From Sternotherus odoratus (taxonomy: Eukaryota; Chordata; Testudines; Kinosternidae), in NCBI GenBank assembly GCA_032164245.1, contig JAVMKO010000002.1, positions 59,925,840 through 59,989,839 of the forward strand: a stretch of 64,000 nucleotides of DNA, given 5' to 3'. Made by a program: the position numbers and the translations under genes. The first letter of the stretch is position 1, and every line of letters begins with the position of its first letter. The notes under the pieces are model-generated. The model ran no database searches and was not told the origin of the DNA. It was given only the letters and a program-made list of their open reading frames with translations. Positions 23,369-35,907 of the stretch are shown here, piece by piece.

Positions 23369-24192
23369 TGAGGGTGCATGTTGAGGATGAGTTGGGGTAA
23401 AGAATAACAACATCTCCTTTTGTAGCCAATGGTCCAGAAGGTGGCTCTGGTTTATTAATCCAACTTCAGTTTAAGGAACAACTTGCTGTTTGCTGCAGTG
23501 TCATTGGGGTTCCATTCCTGAAGGAGCACAAAGCCTCCAGAGGTACTGAGCATCCCCAGCTCCCACTGGCTGTATCCGAAGCGGTATTGGGTGAGCCCTA
23601 GAGTTCATTGAGCAATTCATAGATTCACGGGGAAGGGGGAGAAGGAGCAAGGGGCGCCACTGAGACTCAGCTTGAGGGAGGTGAAGGCAGCCAGCTTGAA
23701 GCTGGAAAGAGGCATCCTGGCAGTTCCTACAGGTATTCTGTTGCAGCAGGTGCCCAGTACCTTGTGTTCCCCTCACTCCCTGGTGGCTGGTACCCTGTGT
23801 GCCGATACCCTCCCTGGCCCTGCTGGTGCCCTGTGTGCCAATGCCCTGCACTGGTGCTCTGTTCCCCATCCCAGCAGCTGGCACACATACTCCTGCCCTT
23901 CCTGGATGTCTCCACTGGGACCCGCAGTGGCTGAAAGGTGGAACAAGGCGCACTGTTCCTGGCAGCTTCATGGTTAGATCTTATAAAACGCAGTGGCTTT
24001 TCCAGCCCTTCCTCCAAGTCCTTCTCTCACCTCCGTCCCCTGCGTATGTGCACGGAGGTGGAAACCTACCCAGGTCTCACTCTAACATTTGCACGATATT
24101 GCGGGGACAGAAACATACCTCAGCCCTGCCAATATTTCCACTGATAGGGCTACAACCTCCTCCCTCTGCCACCTCTGCATGATCATCTAGAT
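23369..24192. other. Spacer with CCTGTGTGCC-type words
   Basis: Frames of 96-156 codons on both strands at 23501-24182 coincide with a moderately GC-rich stretch holding imperfect repeats of GGTGCCCTGTGTGCC. No domain seen; probably a decayed repeat. Confidence 0.4.
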
Positions 24193-24345
24193 CAGAGGTG
24201 GGCAATCTGCTATTCCTTTTACTACTAAAGAGCTCTTTATTTTGGGATCACAATCCTTTATCATGGGTCAGAATGTATTAGTTATATTTGTCTTCCTCAG
24301 ACCAACATGTCCCTATCTCCCCCCCCCCCCCCGCCCCCCAAAAAG
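24193..24345. repeat. Possible hAT end plus poly-C tract
   Basis: CAGAGGTGGGCAATCTGC at 24193 resembles the hAT end seen at 28361, but no matching opposite end was found. A C tract (24319-24339, one G interruption) follows. Confidence 0.35.
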
Positions 24346-25805
24346 GAAAAGAAATGGGGGGAATGTTTAATGTTTGATTGTTTTTTCATTAAAAAAATCA
24401 GACCTCTGAGTGAGTGTGTGTGTACATATATATTTTAATCAACATAACATGAAAGAATAAACACTCCGTATTCTAAACCTACTAATGTGTTGAAATTGTA
24501 GCTTGAGTTCCAGCCACGGCTTCTACTGATTGAAGTTTCATCTGAAGATGCTGCAGCTTGCTTTGAAGCTGCAATCAGCTAACAGGTCTCTGAAATCTAA
24601 TTGCCTCATGAGTGAATGCTCTGGAGTCTTATGCTTTTTAACTAAGCACATATTTTTCAGAGTTCTTCTCCCCTTCCAGTAAGTACCAGTACCTACTAAA
24701 TATTCTCATCCTGCATATTTTCTGTTTTTTTCATTAAAGAAGTGTTGCATTTGTGATATCAAATTATACCTATCTGGTTTTCTGCCTTTTTTTTTTTTTA
24801 GTTTACCTTTCACCTGCTGCTATTTGCTATGATCAAACAGCTTGTACACTTGAAAGTAATGTACAGATTTTTTGTATAAAGCAGGGTGAAATAGTTCAAT
24901 CATCAGGAACACAACTCGCTTCTAAATAGACATTTTGTTGTCGGTTCATGTGCCTGACAACAAAATGTAGTCAGAACCACATTCTGCAAACTTTCAACCC
25001 CAGCATTATGCAACAATTTCTTATTCCAAAGGAGTTCAACTAAGCTTGCTGGTGTCATCTTCAGTTATTGTCCCTCAAACATTAATTGAGAGGTCAAGGG
25101 AAAATCCTAAATTGGCTCCAAAATGCCAAAACTGAGAAGAAAGCCTGCAGTGGAAATCTGGAGCTAAAACCAGAACAACCTATTTATTTTTTATTTTGCA
25201 GTCTTTCTCCTGGTTTTTTCTGTTTCTTTTGAAAGGAGCAACAGCAAATGAAAGTGAGTTCATTTCATCTTGAGACACTAACTACAAATGGATTATCAAA
25301 AGAGCTATGGAAATCTATTAGGTGACATTTACTAGCCATAATGAGTAGAATTCAGACTGAAATTTGAATTTAATATTTCAAGATCTCTTAAGGTTATTGA
25401 AAGTTCTCTTGGTAAACTATCAAGTGAAAATGCTCTGGCAATGCAGTATGAGTGCATGTATGTTTTTTCTGTCTTTCCAGATTTTCTAATATTTAGGGAT
25501 TTCTTTTTTTAATACACTGTGTTAAAGGAGGTTAAACATATTGGCTAGATTAACGGTATAAGTGGTAACAGCCTTTCAAATGTAACTATTGTTTAACAAA
25601 GTTTTTAATGTGTGGGAATTTCCCAGGTTTCAAACTGTTAGTGTTTTTATCTTAATTTGTATATCTGTAGAACTGAGGGCTAGGTCATGTCCCTGTGACC
25701 TTCACGTAGATCCCCTCGACTCCTGTGGAAAGTGGAGGGCAGTTTCACCTCTCACAGTGTTCCCCCGATTTTCTTCCTACATCATGAGCCCACAGGAGGG
25801 AAGTA
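24346..25805. other. Spacer, no gene recognised
   Basis: AT-rich with a T tract near 24787-24800. Nothing recognised. Confidence 0.4.
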
Positions 25806-25813
25806 GGCAGGCA

Positions 25814-26174
25814 CACACGTGCCAACTTTCCAAAGCGCTGGGGGTGTTCTGCTTGACCCCCCCAGTTTTGACCCAGGCCCCATCCCCATCCCAACCCTTG
25901 CCCCAAGATCCCACCCCACATCTCCTTTTCCTCTCCCACCCCTTCCTGCCAAGTTCCGCCCCCTGCCCCGAGAGTGCTGCGTCCTAGCAAATGTCACAAA
26001 ACAGCTGTTTGTGGTGGGCTGTGGGGGAGAGGGGGGCACTGATCCATGGGGCACACAGGAGGCATTTGGGAGGTGCAGGGAGCTGATAGGGGACTGCTGG
26101 TGAGTGCTCAGCACCCACCATTTTTGCCCTGTGAGTGCTCTATCCCTGGACAACCCACAGAGTTTGCGCCTATG
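25814..26174. mobile_element. hAT-type nonautonomous element with 8-bp target duplication
   Basis: Flanked by GGCAGGCA at 25806-25813 and 26175-26182. The ends (ACGTGCCAACTTT left; AGTTTGCGCCTATG right) are imperfect inverted repeats. The interior has a CCCCATCCCCATCCCAACC array and a GAGTGCTCAGCACCCACC block. 361 bp, noncoding; frames of 81-132 codons across it are composition artefacts. Confidence 0.8.
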
Positions 26175-26401
26175 GGCAGGCAGGCCTGTGACAGAGGGTA
26201 GGGTCTTAGTGACAGCTGCCAGCTGAGGCAGACCTGTTAGTGTGGCTCAAAGGAAGCCAAGATGCCCTGAAGAAATAGGAAGAAGGCAGTTTCAAGGACT
26301 CTGTACCCAACAGATCCATGGGGCTTGGAGGCCAGAAAGGGAAGAGTAATCATCATATGTAATGGAAGAAAACATGATAAGGCCTTTAATTATTGGGGAG
26401 G
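26175..26401. other. Short spacer between hAT element and solo LTR
   Basis: Includes the right target duplication of the preceding element; otherwise nothing recognised. Confidence 0.4.
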
Positions 26402-26793
26402 TGTAACAGGGTCTCTGCAGGGCCCTCCTGACTTCTGCCCCCAGGAGGCTGAGAAAGTCACTCAGAGACCTTGGTGCAGTGCTCACCTGGTGCTTTTATT
26501 TACAGGTTGTGTTCCCACCATCCATCCCCTTCTTACAGTCCACCAGCAAGAGAGAGGGGGTGAGCTATTTCTCTCTGCTTCCCCTTACTGCCTTTCCTTT
26601 GGTGCAGCTTCCCCTCTTTCCAGCTCCTCCCCCTTGGCTTCCTTCCCCCTGGAGCTTTTATCCAGACCCAGCCAGCTGTTCCAGCTTCCCCAATCAGGGC
26701 CAGTTGATCTGCTCAGCTCCAATTCACCTCCCTTAATTGGAGCTGAGTCACGGAGGGTTGGATAAGCTGTTTTCTGCTTAATACCCTGTGACA
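26402..26793 (-). mobile_element. Solo LTR, antisense
   Basis: 392 bp bounded by TGTAACAGGGT and ACCCTGTGACA (10 of 11 inverted match, TG..CA ends). Flanks GGAGG/GGAAG may be a decayed 5-bp target duplication. On the minus strand a GGATAAAAGCTCC TATA-like box (26651-26663) precedes an AATAAA signal (about 26497-26502), in the order expected for U3-R-U5. No internal retroviral or gypsy sequence adjoins it, so it fits recombination between two LTRs. ERV versus gypsy origin is undetermined. Confidence 0.75.
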
Positions 26794-28353
26794 GGAAGGT
26801 AGATGTGGATATTTATATTTCTGTTCTCGTGCACAAATATTGGTCTTTATCACCTTAACTCAAAAGTAATGAAGGTGTTTGTCCGGGACTTCACAAAAAT
26901 AACTGGGTTGTATTTGAAAGTCTTTGCAGGGAGCTCATTACCCTTTGTTAACCTTTTGCTGTTCTGAGAAATTAAAATGAACTTTTGCAGAATTTTTGTA
27001 ATAACAGACACTGCCTTTGCAGGGGATTAGCATGTTTCTGAGCAGAGGCTTGCAAACACTATGTAAATAGAGGGCTCAGTTTTTCTTCTACAAAACATAA
27101 ACCCATGCTGAGAAGAGGAGGGAGCAGAACTGTCCAAGCAATGTTATATGGAGTCATTTGTTATATACTTTCATGGCTTCAGAGGCACTGTGGACTACTG
27201 TACTTGTTAGACAGGGGAGTTTGATAATCCTAAGCAACAAGTGTAGCTAGTGCTTGCCAGGGACTTGACCTGCCATTGCATTGGGCAGACACTCCCCTCT
27301 TGGTACTGTTAGCATCCCCACTCTTGCAGCCAGACATTGTTTCCTTCTCCCTGGATGTGCTGTGGGGACAAAAGGGTTCCTTACACCTTCTCATCCATCT
27401 GGCAAACCTGCAGTATTTGGCCCACAGTATCGCAGTGTCTAATGGGAGCCATGTGTTCCTAAGGAGTGTCAAACAGACTCCCTGAAATATATCCAATTCA
27501 GGGATTACACTCAAAGATTTTGTTGTATGCTAGTCTTCAGTTTTATAGCCAGGGATTTCAAAATCATTTTTCAGTCACAATCTACTTTCTGTGAGTCCAA
27601 TCACACTAAACGCTGCCAAATTATACATGTCTATATGCTATGTAATTCTGTCACAATATCTCCCCTGCAACTTGAAATTCAGCTCCCACATCAGTAGTTT
27701 CCTGTTCCCTGGCTCTGGGTTATTTCTTCAAAATGGGAACTGCATTAATCACTCCTCTTTTCTCTGGCAACATGGCAATCTTCAGTAAGCTGCTGTCTAA
27801 AGAACCCTTCTCTGGTGTTTTTGCTACCCATAGCTGAATTCTAAATTCAAAACTTCTGGGCATCACTTCTTCTGATTGTATTAATTTCTTAAAATAATTA
27901 ATTAACACTCTTTAATGTCATTCATGCAATTTAATTTAATGTCATTCATGTCTTCAAGAGAAGCTGTATTCCTGTACTCTGAAACATAACTTTAATTTCT
28001 TCTGAACGTTAGGGGTGAAATTCTGGCTGAAGTCCATGGTTTCAGTGGAACCAGGATTTCACCCTAACTCATTCTAGATATCTACCATATCTGCACCATC
28101 CATCAATATCATTTCCATTTTGTTGTAAAATGGTCCCACTTATTCCTTTCCTCACTCATTTCCCCTTCCTATACAACATGAGGGCAGGCTTTAGAACATT
28201 TGCTAATTATTTTGCTATTAATTGTTAATTAAATATTTTGACTATTTCCCTCTCCTTGTTCGTCAGCTCAAAATCTTGTTTTATCATTGTCCCTTCCATT
28301 TCCTTTCCTGTTATTTAAAGTTTACCAATTCAAATTCTGAAGTAAGACTTTTC
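26794..28353. other. 1.5 kb spacer, no gene recognised
   Basis: Frames up to 94 codons (27230-27514 minus) without domain character. A short palindrome-like GGTGAAATTCTGGCTGAAG / CAGGATTTCACC lies near 28013-28073. Confidence 0.4.
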
Positions 28354-28360
28354 CTTTAGA

Positions 28361-29026
28361 CTGGGGTGGGCAACCTTTCAGAAGTGGTGTACCAAGTCTT
28401 CATTTATCTACTGTAATTTAAAATCTCACGTGTCTGTTATACATGTTAACATTTTTAGAAGGTCTCTCTATAAATCTATAATATAGAACTAAACTATTGT
28501 TGTGTATAAAGTAAATAAGGTGTTTAAAATGTTTAAGAAGCTTCATTTAGAATGAAATTAAAATGCAAATCTTATAAGTTTAGTGTGATCCTTAGCCTTG
28601 CTGAATTATCCCCTCTTGCCCCTATCTGCACCGCTTACTACCCTAGCCTGTGCACTGGGGGCGGCTGCAGAGCCCTGGGCTGACTTCCGGTACCCCAGGC
28701 CGGCAGTGGGATGAGTGGGGCCGGCGACCGGTATTCCAGGCAACTCTCTGCCAGTCTGTGGTTCTGTTCACTGGCCCTGCTCAACCTGCTGCTGGGCTCA
28801 GGTTCCAGCCACCGGCCCCACTCAATCTGCTGCCAGTCTGGATTTCTGTCCACCCTCTCCTGGCCGCTAGCCCCACTCCGCCTGATGCTGGCCAGGGGTT
28901 CCGTTCATCCAGGCAGGCAGCAACTTAGCAGGGCCGGCGGCTGGGACCCTGGCTGGCAGCAGAGTGCCACTAAAAATCAGCTCGTGTGCTGCCTTTGGCA
29001 CACGTGCCACAGGTTGCCAACCCCTG
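28361..29026. mobile_element. hAT-type nonautonomous element, 666 bp
   Basis: Ends CTGGGGTGGGCAACC and GGTTGCCAACCCCTG are inverted repeats (13 of 15), with the sequence CTTTAGAC at 28354-28361 and 29027-29034 (8-bp target duplication, sharing one base with the left end). The left half is AT-rich, the right half is GC-rich with CAGTCTG/CCGGCC repeats. The final GTGCCACTAAAAATCAG and TTTGGCACACGTGCC blocks are typical of this turtle family. Noncoding; the 135-codon frame 28711-29118 crosses its boundary and is spurious. Confidence 0.9.
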
Positions 29027-29034
29027 CTTTAGAC

Positions 29035-29794
29035 GTATGTAAACACTTCTGTAAATTACTCATTGATATGCATCGGAGAATGTATTGCAAGTCTGCACTG
29101 GCCGAGGCAGTTGTATGACAAGCTTGATGATAGCAGTGACTGAAGTACTTTAGATTGCTGATTTATAGGAATAATTTAAGCTGGAGAAAACAGTGATCAC
29201 AGGAAAGACAGTAACATTGGAGATTGATATGATTTATGGAATGGAATGAATTGCATACAAGTGAATAATAGAAGAGATGGCAGAATGACCCTGAGATCCT
29301 TGTTGATTTAGGCAGCATGAGCTACTGTAGTACAAATGCATGTTTATGAAACATTAATCTATTCTGAGGCATTTAAAGGCCTCACCATTCTCTTTAACCT
29401 CTGAGTTATAATTCTAATTTCACTTTTGAATTTCACTTTTGTTCTACCTAAATAATGGCTGCACTTGCTTTTATCCTATAGTTGTGTGATTGTGAGATGA
29501 TTTGAATAGGATTCCCAATGGGTCTGGGCAACTGACCTTGTTTACCAGCCTAAGACTTTGGCTGTACAGCCTAATACCTGCAGTTTGCCATTTAGCTGTG
29601 CGCATTGTAACATGCAGTGGAGTTTAACTTGCGTGCCAATCTCCCAAGACCAAGATTAAAACAGATCAAGCTGCATTGTAGTTTTCACAATTGAATGACA
29701 GGGGAGCAATGTCACAAGAGAGGGACTGAGCACAAGAGTTCTCATTAAGAATCCCCTACTCCTTTCTGTTAGGTCTGTACAGAGAGAAGGGATG
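29035..29794. other. Spacer, no gene recognised
   Basis: Nothing recognised. Confidence 0.4.
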
Positions 29795-29886
29795 ATTAAA
29801 TTGGGGTTGGTCCTGCTTTGAACAGGAGGTTGGACTAGATGACTTCCTGAGGTCCCTTCCAACTCTGATATTCTATGATTCTATGA
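29795..29886 (+). mobile_element. CR1 LINE 3' terminus
   Basis: Short fragment: GGTTGGTCCTGCTTTGAAC, GTTGGACTAGATGACTTCC, GAGGTCCCTTCCAACTC and the ATTCTATGATTCTATG tail. Well conserved and probably younger than the copy at 7545-7790. Confidence 0.92.
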
Positions 29887-31042
29887 AGTCTGTGTTCATA
29901 TGGTAGAGGAGTGAAAGTGCCCCTTGCCTTTGGTAGATTCTCAGAGACCCCGATGGATCTTGGGGAATGCTGGTTTAGTAGGAAGAAACACTCTGTTTCT
30001 TCCAAGGCAAAGAGTAGCCCACAGTTTCTTCTGAGCTAGCGAGATGGCAAACTGTTTCCTTCCCCCACATGGAAGAATGAGTAGGAGGGTTCATGAATTT
30101 CATCCCTGCTATGTGTGTTTTTCCTCTGTAGATGAGAATTGGGCCCTGAAGGGCAGAGGGAGAATCTAGGAAGCCAGTCCCACAACCCTGAAATACGGTA
30201 CCAGCACTGGGTGACATTTCAGTGGCTGGGAAGCTCTTCATTAATGGTGTGTACAAGCTGAGGGTTGAGAAAAAATATCACTTCAATTGCACAGAATGGT
30301 AGAGAGCACAGGGATTACTCAGGATATGTAGTGCCAACACGTACTCTTTTCCATACTACCATCAGTGAGTCTCCACTAAAGATGGCCAGTCTCCACCTCC
30401 CCAGATGTGTGCATTTAGTGTCCATACCAGTCTCCATAGTAAAATATGGGAGGAGACAGTCTCTGAGACAGGTGGGATCCAGATCATACAGTATTTTAAA
30501 GACTGATGTCAACAACTTAAATTTCATCAGAATCAAAATATCACTGACCAAATATGTTCCTTTTAGCACTCCGCACTAGGTAGAGAAACTCCTTATGTGC
30601 AATCTGTCACCTGTATACACCCACTGTGGTCCAACAAGGGTACCCACTGTCAGGCTTCTGGCTCTCTGGCCATCAGCTCTTTTGGGCAAAAATGTGCATC
30701 TCACTCCCTCCTGACTGGAGTATTTCCAGGCTGCACAGTTTGCTGCCTACCCTGTGAATTCCCCAGCAAGTCAGAGTACCTCAGCAGGCCTGCTTTGTTT
30801 TTCTCCTCAGAGGCTGTAAACAGGGTGATTGTGCTCAAAGCTATGAATTACCACTCAATTCTTTCTAAGCAAGGACATTTATTGAGAGAAAACATATTAA
30901 AAAAATAAAAGAATCTACTTGCATGCTAACACACTTACCAGACATCACCCCAGCTCCAATAAGAGCACAGGTAGGAGTCAGCCTTCATACCTAACCAAGG
31001 TTACAAGTTACATATCCTCCTTGCCTCAGAACAAGAACACCC
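29887..31042. other. Spacer with possible old retroelement sequence
   Basis: The stretch 30430-30520 (GGGATCCAGATCATACAG, TTTTAAAGACTGATG) and the block 30600-31020 look repeat-like, but I could not assign ends or class. No gene recognised. Confidence 0.35.
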
Positions 31043-31620
31043 TAAGAACATAAGCATGACCATCCTTCTAGCCTAGTATCCTGTCTTCTGTTGGTGGCCA
31101 ATGCCAGGTGCTTCAGAGAGAATGAACAGAACAGGAACATTTATTGAGTGATCCAATTAATCATCCAGTCCCAGCTTCTAGCAGTCAGAGGTTTAGGAAC
31201 TCCCAGACCATTGGATTGTGTCCCTGACCATTTTGGATAATAGCCATTCATGGACATACCCTCTATGAACTTATACATTTTTTTCTTTTAACCCAGTTAT
31301 ACTTTTGGCTTTCACAACATCTCCTGGCACTGAGTTCCACAGGTTGACGGTGCATCTTGTGAAGTAGTACTTCCTTTTGTTTGTGTTAAACCTGCTGTCT
31401 ACTAATTTCACTGGCTGAGCCCTGGTTTGTGTGTTTTGTGAAGGGGTAAAAAACACTTCCTTATTCATTTTCTCAAAACTATTTACAACATTTTAGACCT
31501 CTATCATATCTCCCCTCAGTTGCCTCTCTTCTAAGCTGAATAGTCCAAGTCTTTTTAATCTTTCCTCATATGGAAGCTGTTCCATACCGCTAATCATTTT
31601 TTATCCTTCTCTGTTTTTTT
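31043..31620 (-). mobile_element. CR1 LINE 3' portion with ORF2 C-terminus
   Basis: The antisense 3' end begins TAAGAACATAAGCATGACC. The minus-strand frame 31271-31468 keeps the CR1 ORF2 C-terminal signature (NKEVFFTPSQNTQTR, KLVDSRFNTNKRKYYFT, TVNLWNSVPGDVVKA). This region follows the reverse transcriptase in CR1 ORF2. Nothing upstream of it (RT, endonuclease) is present, so the copy is 5'-truncated, as is usual for CR1. Confidence 0.92.
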
Positions 31621-33070
31621 CCAAATTCTAATATATCTAATATGTATTCCAAAATATACCAAAGAATCATAGTTACAACTTTTATGCAGTTTGGACCTCC
31701 GATCTTCTCCTGATATAATAGATGATCCACAGACAAAGGACCTATCCTCAGGGCAAAGCTTCAAAAGGCAGAGTTCTTGTGTAACTGGAGTAGGTACATT
31801 TGCATAACCATCCCCAGATATTTCCTGGAAATTCACTTAACTTTAAAAGTTCATTTTTGCCTGACTTATTGTTTTAAATAGTCCTTTGAAACTAATACCA
31901 TTTCCCAGAGTTTGCCCCTCTAGTGACGTTACACACACTCCCATAATAAACCTCTCAGTTTTGCATTTCTAAGACTATTAAAGTTCTAAGCTATTAAAGT
32001 TCATTCAATAAGCTTTAATTTACTTCAATAGAGTATGTCCAGGATATTGCAGGAAATTGACATATTTGTCTCACAATCCACTTGCTGTTTTTTGAAGGAC
32101 CTTGAATGTGGATATTTAATGAAATACTTTTGAATGTTAAGATCCTGATTTTCATTGGAGTGCAGACACCTGGTTTTCTGCTAATCATTTACCAAGCATG
32201 GCTAAACTCAGCCTGCAACTGGATCAAGTGGGCATATTCCCGCTTTCTTCGTCCAGGCCCTTTGCCAGCACAGCAGTAATATTATGCATGTCTCTCAAGA
32301 CAGATGTGTTTAAATTTTTTTATATTTTTACTTTATGATGGCTACAAGCAAAAAAAAAAACACCAAACAAACAAACAAACAAAAAACCCAGCAAGCCAGG
32401 TGAATATGTATCCCGAGCAGAAGCCCAACTACTTCCCTAATAAGAATAATGAACAAGGATGTTGGAATATGTTATGCAACTACAGGTAGATGCTGACAGG
32501 TATGGGGAAGGAGATCTATGGGAGGGAAACCATTAAAACACTGACTAGTATTATGGTTTGGTTTTTTTTAAAGCAATGAAAAAATGTTGTTAATTTAAGT
32601 ACATTAGGATCTTCTATATATTATATTTCAAAATTGTCTAATAAAATGCCAAACAGCTAAATCAACATTAAAGCAAATCTACAAAGAGAAGGTGACTGCA
32701 ATCGCCATGGGAAGAGCTGTCACTATATGGCTGCCACCTGCATAGATTTAGGCCTTGGTACAGCAAACTGCTGAGCATGTGGAAATACATGCCTAACTTT
32801 TAAACTCGTGATGTTGAAGTCAATGGGAGAATTCTCATGCTTTGGTTCTTTGCTAGATCAGCAAGTCCATGAGGTTAGCCTGCCCAGAAGAGACTGCTGC
32901 TGAAACACATGGACAAGAGTGCTCAGTGTAAACACCTTATGGTTTTGGTGTGGAGAGGGCATTTCCTGGGAATTAATATCTTGGAGCTCAGTCCTTCAGT
33001 TTCAGGATCCATTCTGTTGATCGGTGATACTGCAGTGGCGCTCATCCTATTTAATAATCGGCTAGAGAAG
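31621..33070. other. Spacer with a (CAAA)n tract
   Basis: An A-rich tract with CAAA units occupies 32349-32387. Otherwise AT-rich sequence with nothing recognised; 31964-32001 holds two copies of CTATTAAAGTTC. Confidence 0.4.
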
Positions 33071-33330
33071 TTTGTGTGAAGCCGTCATGCGCAGTAGAGA
33101 TAGCCCAGTCTAACAGCATGATGGAAGGTGTAGTTCAGCAGCACAACATGGCTGCTGCGCGTACGCCGCTGAGAGGGAAGCAGGGTCTGGATCAGGGGCC
33201 TAGGGCAGGAGGGTGGCTGGGAGCAATAGACGCAGGCAGGGGGCTCGGGCGGGGTGCGGGAAGGGGGCGCTGGGCCGGCAGGGTGGAGGTGCCTGGGCAC
33301 GGCCCGGCACGGCCAGCTGCGCCCAGCCTA
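33071..33330. repeat. GC-rich 5' part of a G-rich repeat
   Basis: Moderately CpG-rich (GCGCGTACGCCGCTGAGAGG). Leads directly into the tandem G-rich array, so I treat it as part of the same dispersed repeat rather than a promoter island. The 109-codon plus frame 33076-33405 is composition-driven (G/R/A). Confidence 0.45.
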
Positions 33331-33722
33331 GCCTGGGCCGTTGGAGTGGGGGAGGGGGAGAGAGCTGAGAGAGTGGGGGCCTTGGAGTGGGTGGGAGGGG
33401 GCTGAATGAGCGGGGGGGCATGAGGGGGAGGGGAGGCTGAACGAGTGGGGGGGCTGTGGGGGGGAGGGGAGGCTGAACGAGGGGGGGGTGTGGGGGGGAG
33501 GGGAGACTGAACGAGCGGGGGAGAGGGCCGTGTGGGGAGGAGGGGAGGCTGAACGAGCGGAGGGGGGGCGTGGAGGGGAGGGGAGGCTGAACGAGCAGGG
33601 GGCTGAGCGGGGGGGGCCTTGGAGTGGGGGGCTGAGGGGGGGCGCGCTTGGAGAGGGGGGGACTGAGCGGGGGGCGTGCTTGGAGTGGGGGGGCTGAGCG
33701 GGGCGGCGTTACTGTTGGCCCG
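33331..33722. repeat. G-rich minisatellite (GGCTGAACGAG..GGGGGG units)
   Basis: About six units of 35-44 bp containing GAGGCTGAACGAG, then shorter ~30-bp units of CTGAGCGGGGGG plus CTTGGAGTGGGG. Every unit has G runs of 4-9, so G-quadruplex formation is plausible. The same GAGAGAGCTGAG..GAGTGGGGG words recur at 63860-64000. Confidence 0.85.
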
Positions 33723-35095
33723 TGTCCATGGGCTTTTACACTAGTAGAAAATATTAGAGCTGAGCTAATGTTTCAAAGCTTGAAGCTGGGTCCCAGCTTT
33801 CTGAAAATTCAGAGATACAGTGTTTTAAATTTGAGCACATCTCTGAATACATATTATGGATTTCTTTATTACTGACATACTAGGTTTATCTTCTGCTACA
33901 TTGCTGCATCATAGGATTCCAATGATGCAAGATGAGTGAAGCATACAGTTTGTGTAAATGCAGTCATCACTCCACTTTTACTTAAAGAAGCACTGTAGTG
34001 TTGTCAAGGTAGATGGTCCAAATTGTAGCTTATTCCTTTTTATGTGGTTGCACAGTTTATGCGATCCTTTCAGTGTGCACTGTTTTAAAAATCCTGGGTG
34101 GAAAAAAAATTCCAATGGTCCTTTTTTCTTAAAAATAATGAGGAAAACAGTAAACCAGTAACAATAGCCTAGCACCAACAAACCACCATATTTAATAGTT
34201 CTAGTGACCAAATGCAATGTTATCATTCAGAGCTATATAGAATAATGGAAAAACACCATATAATTTTCATTTTAATTTTCTTGTTAGGACTTTACAAAGG
34301 GTTAAACCTTTATTGAATCATTATTTGTCCTCCTTCCTCTTGGTCTTATTTTTCATTAGATTTATAAATTTAACATTTGAAATAAAATTATTTGGAGCTG
34401 CCTGACAGTGTACAATAAGATATTGCATGGGGAATCTGGGATTTCCTATATAAACGACAAAGCTGAGCTCTGGTGACAGCAATAGCAACAGGATAAAAAT
34501 GTGAAAATATAATTGTCATGTTACAGCACTGTATATAGCTTCTGGTGGCCAGATGTTAGTTTGAAATACAAATATGTAGTAGTAGATTGCAGTACCAGCC
34601 ACTGTTCTTCCAAGGCTGTTATACCTATCTGTGCATGGGCACAAAGATTCAACTGCTCCTCTTTGGCCTGCACATCAAAAACTTCCCCTCTACACTGGCA
34701 TATTCCAGGGCCCTGACACACACAGGTTGGTCGGAACCCCTGGTGTAATTGAGTAGGCCTAGCAGAATGAACAGTTATTGTACATTCCTTTTGCACATAA
34801 TCCTCTTGGCTTCCTGGTCCAAAAGTGCCACTGCCTTTATATACAGTATATCTAACTCATTTTAAGAGTTCTTGCCATGCTTCTTTATATGGGTGTCATG
34901 CCAGTGTCATATTAACAGTCTTTATTCTGGTTGGTATATAATGAGGCTATTGTTTATATATATTAAAAAGATTATTCATTCAGGGCAGGGTGGACTTGCA
35001 CTGTCATAGGCTTCCTACAGCTCTTGATGTTCAATATTGGTTCTCAGTAGGCATTTTTCATAAGTTACTCAAAGGCAAAACGATCTAATTATTTA
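33723..35095. other. Spacer, no gene recognised
   Basis: AT-rich; overlapping frames of 67-91 codons on both strands, none with domain features. Confidence 0.45.
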
Positions 35096-35907
35096 ACATA
35101 GAATCATAGGTTAGAAAGGACCTTGAAAGGTCATCCAGTCCCCTGCACTCATGTCAGGACTAATTATTATCTAAACCATTCCTGGCAGGTGTTTGTCTAA
35201 CCTGCTCTTAAAAATCTCTGATAATGGAAATTCCACAACTTCCCTTGGCAATTTATTCTGGTACTTAACTACCCTGACAGTTTTTCCAAATGTCCGACCT
35301 ACACCTCCCTTGCTGCAATTTACGCCCACTGCTTCTTGTCCTATCCTCAGAGATTAAGAAAAACATTTTTTCTCCCTCCTCCTTGTAACAACATCATACA
35401 TACTTGAAAACTGTTATCATGTCCCTTCTTAGTCTTCTCTTTTCCAGACTAAAAAACACATTTTAAAAATATGCCTTCATTGGTCAGATTTTCTAGATCT
35501 TTAATCATTTTTGTAACTTTTCTTTGGACCTTCTCCAATTTGTCCACATCTTTCCTGAAATGTGGTGCTCAGAACTGGACAGAATACTCCAGTTGAGGCC
35601 TAATCAGCATGGAGTACATTGGAAGAATTACTTTTCGTGTCTTCCTTACAACACTCCTGTTAACACATACCACAATTATGTTTGCTTTTTTTGCAAGTGT
35701 TACACTGTTGACTTATATTTAGCTTGTGATCCATTGTGACCACCAAACCGCTCTCCACAGTACTCCTTCTGAGGCAGTCATTTCCCACTTTGTATGTGTG
35801 CAACTGATTGCTCCTTCCTAAGTGGAGTGCTTTGCATTTGATCTTATTGATTTTCATCCTATTAACTTCAGACCATTTCTCCATTTTATCCAGATAATTT
35901 TTATAAT

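Noticed and set aside
33071..33330. CpG-dense block that could be a promoter island or first exon
   Set aside because: It is continuous with the G-rich minisatellite of a dispersed repeat, and no exon, splice donor or open downstream frame follows.
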